From contig NZ_CP007511.1 of the NCBI RefSeq assembly GCF_000818015.1, positions 3,420,501 to 3,484,500 on the forward strand: DNA of 64,000 nucleotides. The letters are read 5' to 3'. Each line of letters opens with the position of its first letter. Within the stretch, counting starts at the first letter, position 1. The position numbers and the translations under genes are program-made. Positions 62,352 to 64,000 of the stretch are shown here, one piece after another. Origin of the DNA: Stutzerimonas balearica DSM 6083 (lineage in GTDB: Bacteria; Pseudomonadota; Gammaproteobacteria; Pseudomonadales; Pseudomonadaceae). Under the pieces are notes generated by a model. That model worked only from the letters and a program-made list of their open reading frames with translations, had not been told where the DNA came from and did no database searches.

Positions 62352-62792
62352 TCAGGATTCCTTGGTGTTCAAGATTGCCCGCTGCTCACTCCATAACAGC
62401 GGCGTCCCCGATGCCAGATCAAACAGCGTCACCTCTGACGGCAGCGTTTCATCCAGGATGGCGGCCACGATGTCCGGCGCCAGCGTCGTGAGGTTCACCA
62501 TCCGGCTCACGTAAGCCCGATCCATACCCTCGCGCTCGGCAACCTCTGTCAGGCTTTCTGCATCCCCGGATTCCAGCATCGCCAACCAGCGGTGACCACG
62601 CGCCAGCGCCATTTGAATGGGCGTCGGTTTGTCGTTGATGGGCCTGGGCTTCAAGGTATTGCCGTCGGGAAGCCTCACCACCTTACGACCACCACGCCGC
62701 TTGATCTGGATCGGCACGGACAGGGTCAGCCGACCATCGCTGGTGCTGACCACATCCGGCTGGCCAGTCTTTTCAATACGCACCTCATTCAT
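62352..62792 (-). CDS. ParB-like HTH protein coupled to the serine recombinase
   Basis: A 146-residue protein. The N-terminal 45 residues are beta-rich and basic (LTLSVPIQIKRRGGRKVVRLP). The rest has a ParB/KorB-like HTH, SLTEVAEREGMDRAYVSRMV, followed by LTTLAPDIVAAIL and LLWSEQRAIL. Small proteins with this C-terminal pattern (APDIVEAIL...WAEQRRLL) are familiar next to serine recombinases in proteobacterial mobile elements. The ATG overlaps the recombinase stop (ATGA), so it is translationally coupled and probably helps recombination or regulates it. Exact role unknown. Confidence 0.75.
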   Translation of the reverse strand: MNEVRIEKTGQPDVVSTSDGRLTLSVPIQIKRRGGRKVVRLPDGNTLKPRPINDKPTPIQMALARGHRWLAMLESGDAESLTEVAEREGMDRAYVSRMVNLTTLAPDIVAAILDETLPSEVTLFDLASGTPLLWSEQRAILNTKES

Positions 62793-64000
62793 GTTGTCAC
62801 CTCCGCTGCTTCCTTGGCAGGCTCGGGCCGCAACTCGAGCACCAGCCGCTCGATGCCGTTCGGTCGCAGCCGGACTTCGAGATCGGTCGGCGAGACGATT
62901 ACTTTCTCGATCAGCAGTTTGAAGATCCGGGTTTGCTCAGCGGGGAACAGTTGATCCCAGATCGCATCGATGCGCGTCATGGCGACCGTCACCTTGGCCT
63001 CGTCCAGTGACGGGTCCAGCTTCGCTGCGCGAGGCAGGATATCGGCCAGCAAATCCGGCGAGCGCAAGATCGATCGCAACTGATCAAACACGGCGGCTTC
63101 CAACTCGGCAGCCGGCAGGCGTGGCAACCCCGAAGCGCCGGCATGCTCCTTGGCGTCTCGTTGAGGGATGTAATAGCGATACCGCCGGCCGTTGCTTTTC
63201 TTGACCGTGTGCCATGGTGACAAGGCCCGCCCATCGTTGCCGAAGACCATGCCCTTGAGCAGGAACGGCACCTTCGAGCGGGTGTTGTTGCCACGCACGC
63301 GGCTGTTGGTCGACAGGATCGCATGCGCCTTGTCCCACCACTCCTGCTCCACAATCGGAAGGTGCTCAGCCGGGTACCACTGCTCCTTGTGGCGCAGCTC
63401 GCCGAGGTAGGTCCGGTTGTGAAGCAGCGCGTACACGAGGGTCTTGTCGATCAGCTTGCCCTCGCGCACCCGACCGTCCTGCGTGGTCCATGACTTCGAG
63501 GTGACCCCGTCCAACCGTAGCTCCTTGACCAGCAAGGTGCTCGATCCCAATTCCACAAATCGCCGGAAAATGTGCTGGACCACCTTGGCTTCTCCCTTGT
63601 TGGGCACCAGGCGCCGGTTCTCGACGTCATAGCCCAGCGGGGGAATGCCGCCCATCCACATGCCCTTTCGTTTGCTGGCTGCGATCTTGTCGCGGATGCG
63701 CTCGCCAGTGACCTCGCGCTCGAACTGGGCAAAGGACAGCAGGATGTTCAACATCAAGCGGCCCATCGACGTGGTCGTGTTGAACTGCTGGGTGACGGAG
63801 ACAAAAGACACCCCGTGCCGTTCGAACACCTCGACCATCTTGGAAAAGTCGGTGAGGCTACGCGTCAGGCGATCGATTTTGTAGATCACCACGACGTCAA
63901 TCAACCCTGCCTCGATGTCGGCCATGAGCCGCTTCAGAGCAGGCCGTTCCATGTTCCCGCCGGAAAATGCCGGGTCGTCATAGTCATCGGCCACCGGAAT
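62789..64000 (-). CDS. Serine recombinase (5' end beyond window)
   Basis: A large serine recombinase; at least 403 residues are in the window and the frame is open to the right edge, so the N-terminal 40 or so residues with the catalytic Ser are missing. Visible are the rest of the resolvase domain (FSGGNMERPALKRLMADI, VVVIYKIDRLTRSL with the conserved Arg pair, LLSFAQFEREVTGERIRDKI), the recombinase domain (GGIPPLGYDVENRRLVPN) and a C-terminal region. A zinc-ribbon with clear CxxC pairs is not evident in the usual position. It probably mobilises an element that extends to the right. Confidence 0.9.
   Translation of the reverse strand: MPVADDYDDPAFSGGNMERPALKRLMADIEAGLIDVVVIYKIDRLTRSLTDFSKMVEVFERHGVSFVSVTQQFNTTTSMGRLMLNILLSFAQFEREVTGERIRDKIAASKRKGMWMGGIPPLGYDVENRRLVPNKGEAKVVQHIFRRFVELGSSTLLVKELRLDGVTSKSWTTQDGRVREGKLIDKTLVYALLHNRTYLGELRHKEQWYPAEHLPIVEQEWWDKAHAILSTNSRVRGNNTRSKVPFLLKGMVFGNDGRALSPWHTVKKSNGRRYRYYIPQRDAKEHAGASGLPRLPAAELEAAVFDQLRSILRSPDLLADILPRAAKLDPSLDEAKVTVAMTRIDAIWDQLFPAEQTRIFKLLIEKVIVSPTDLEVRLRPNGIERLVLELRPEPAKEAAEVTT

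Overview
The window is chromosomal DNA of a GC-rich gammaproteobacterium of the Pseudomonas stutzeri (Stutzerimonas) type. The evidence is the pilB-pilC-pilD-coaE-yacG order, a fused cysNC, the kdsD-kdsC-lptCAB-rpoN-hpf-ptsN-rapZ-ptsO cluster, RoxSR, and an ssrA tag reading ANDDNYEGYALAA. Almost all of it (1-61800) is ordinary, densely packed core genome. Only two places look accessory: a decayed transposase fragment at about 6.1 kb, and the last ~2.2 kb downstream of ssrA, where a serine recombinase runs off the right edge.

Layout. 1-6.5 kb: the 3' end of an inner-membrane protein gene, yacG and coaE, the type IV pilus assembly genes pilD, pilC and pilB (leftward), and divergent pilA with a clear sigma-54 promoter; an IS4-like remnant follows pilA. 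6.5-9.3 kb: sulfate activation (cysD-cysNC). 9.4-11.5 kb: a Nif3-family protein divergent from the periplasmic protease gene algW. 11.5-20.1 kb: one long leftward run, mlaF-E-D-C-B, a PsiE-like membrane protein, ibaG, murA, hisG, hisD, hisC. It joins outer-membrane lipid transport, the first committed step of peptidoglycan synthesis and histidine synthesis. 20.4-27.5 kb: the rightward KDO and LPS-export genes, sigma-54, ribosome hibernation factor and nitrogen-PTS genes. 27.5-31.8 kb: TldE/PmbA, YjgA, TldD and a nitrilase-family amidohydrolase. 31.9-40.6 kb: yhdP, rng, a maf-family gene, mreD, mreC, mreB (envelope and cell shape). 40.9-44.1 kb: gatCAB. 44.2-46.8 kb: a short RlpA-like lipoprotein and two tandem Ca2+/Na+ antiporter-family paralogues. 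46.9-49.7 kb: an AEC permease and the redox two-component pair roxR/roxS. 49.9-52.1 kb: a SIMPL-domain protein, the rnfH/ratA pair and smpB. 52.1-60.8 kb: the lactate regulon lldR / lldP-lldE-lldF-lldG-dld. 60.9-61.8 kb: a small secreted protein and tmRNA (ssrA).

The most useful non-coding observations are: a near-leaderless smpB promoter arrangement; an mreC whose reading frame and ribosome-binding site point to an ATT start; a 12-bp perfect hairpin between mreB and mreC; competing hairpins directly before rapZ; a perfect palindrome at the algW promoter; an LldR-type operator before lldP; and a 10-bp hairpin between lldP and lldE. smpB and ssrA, the two halves of trans-translation, lie about 9 kb apart here with the lactate operon between them.

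I found no convincing wholly new multi-gene system. The nearest candidate is the cut-off element at the right edge: a small two-CxxC protein, a ParB-like HTH protein and a serine recombinase translationally coupled to it. Its cargo would lie beyond the window. Promoters and terminators are pattern matches made by eye; protein names rest on remembered family signatures, not on a search.
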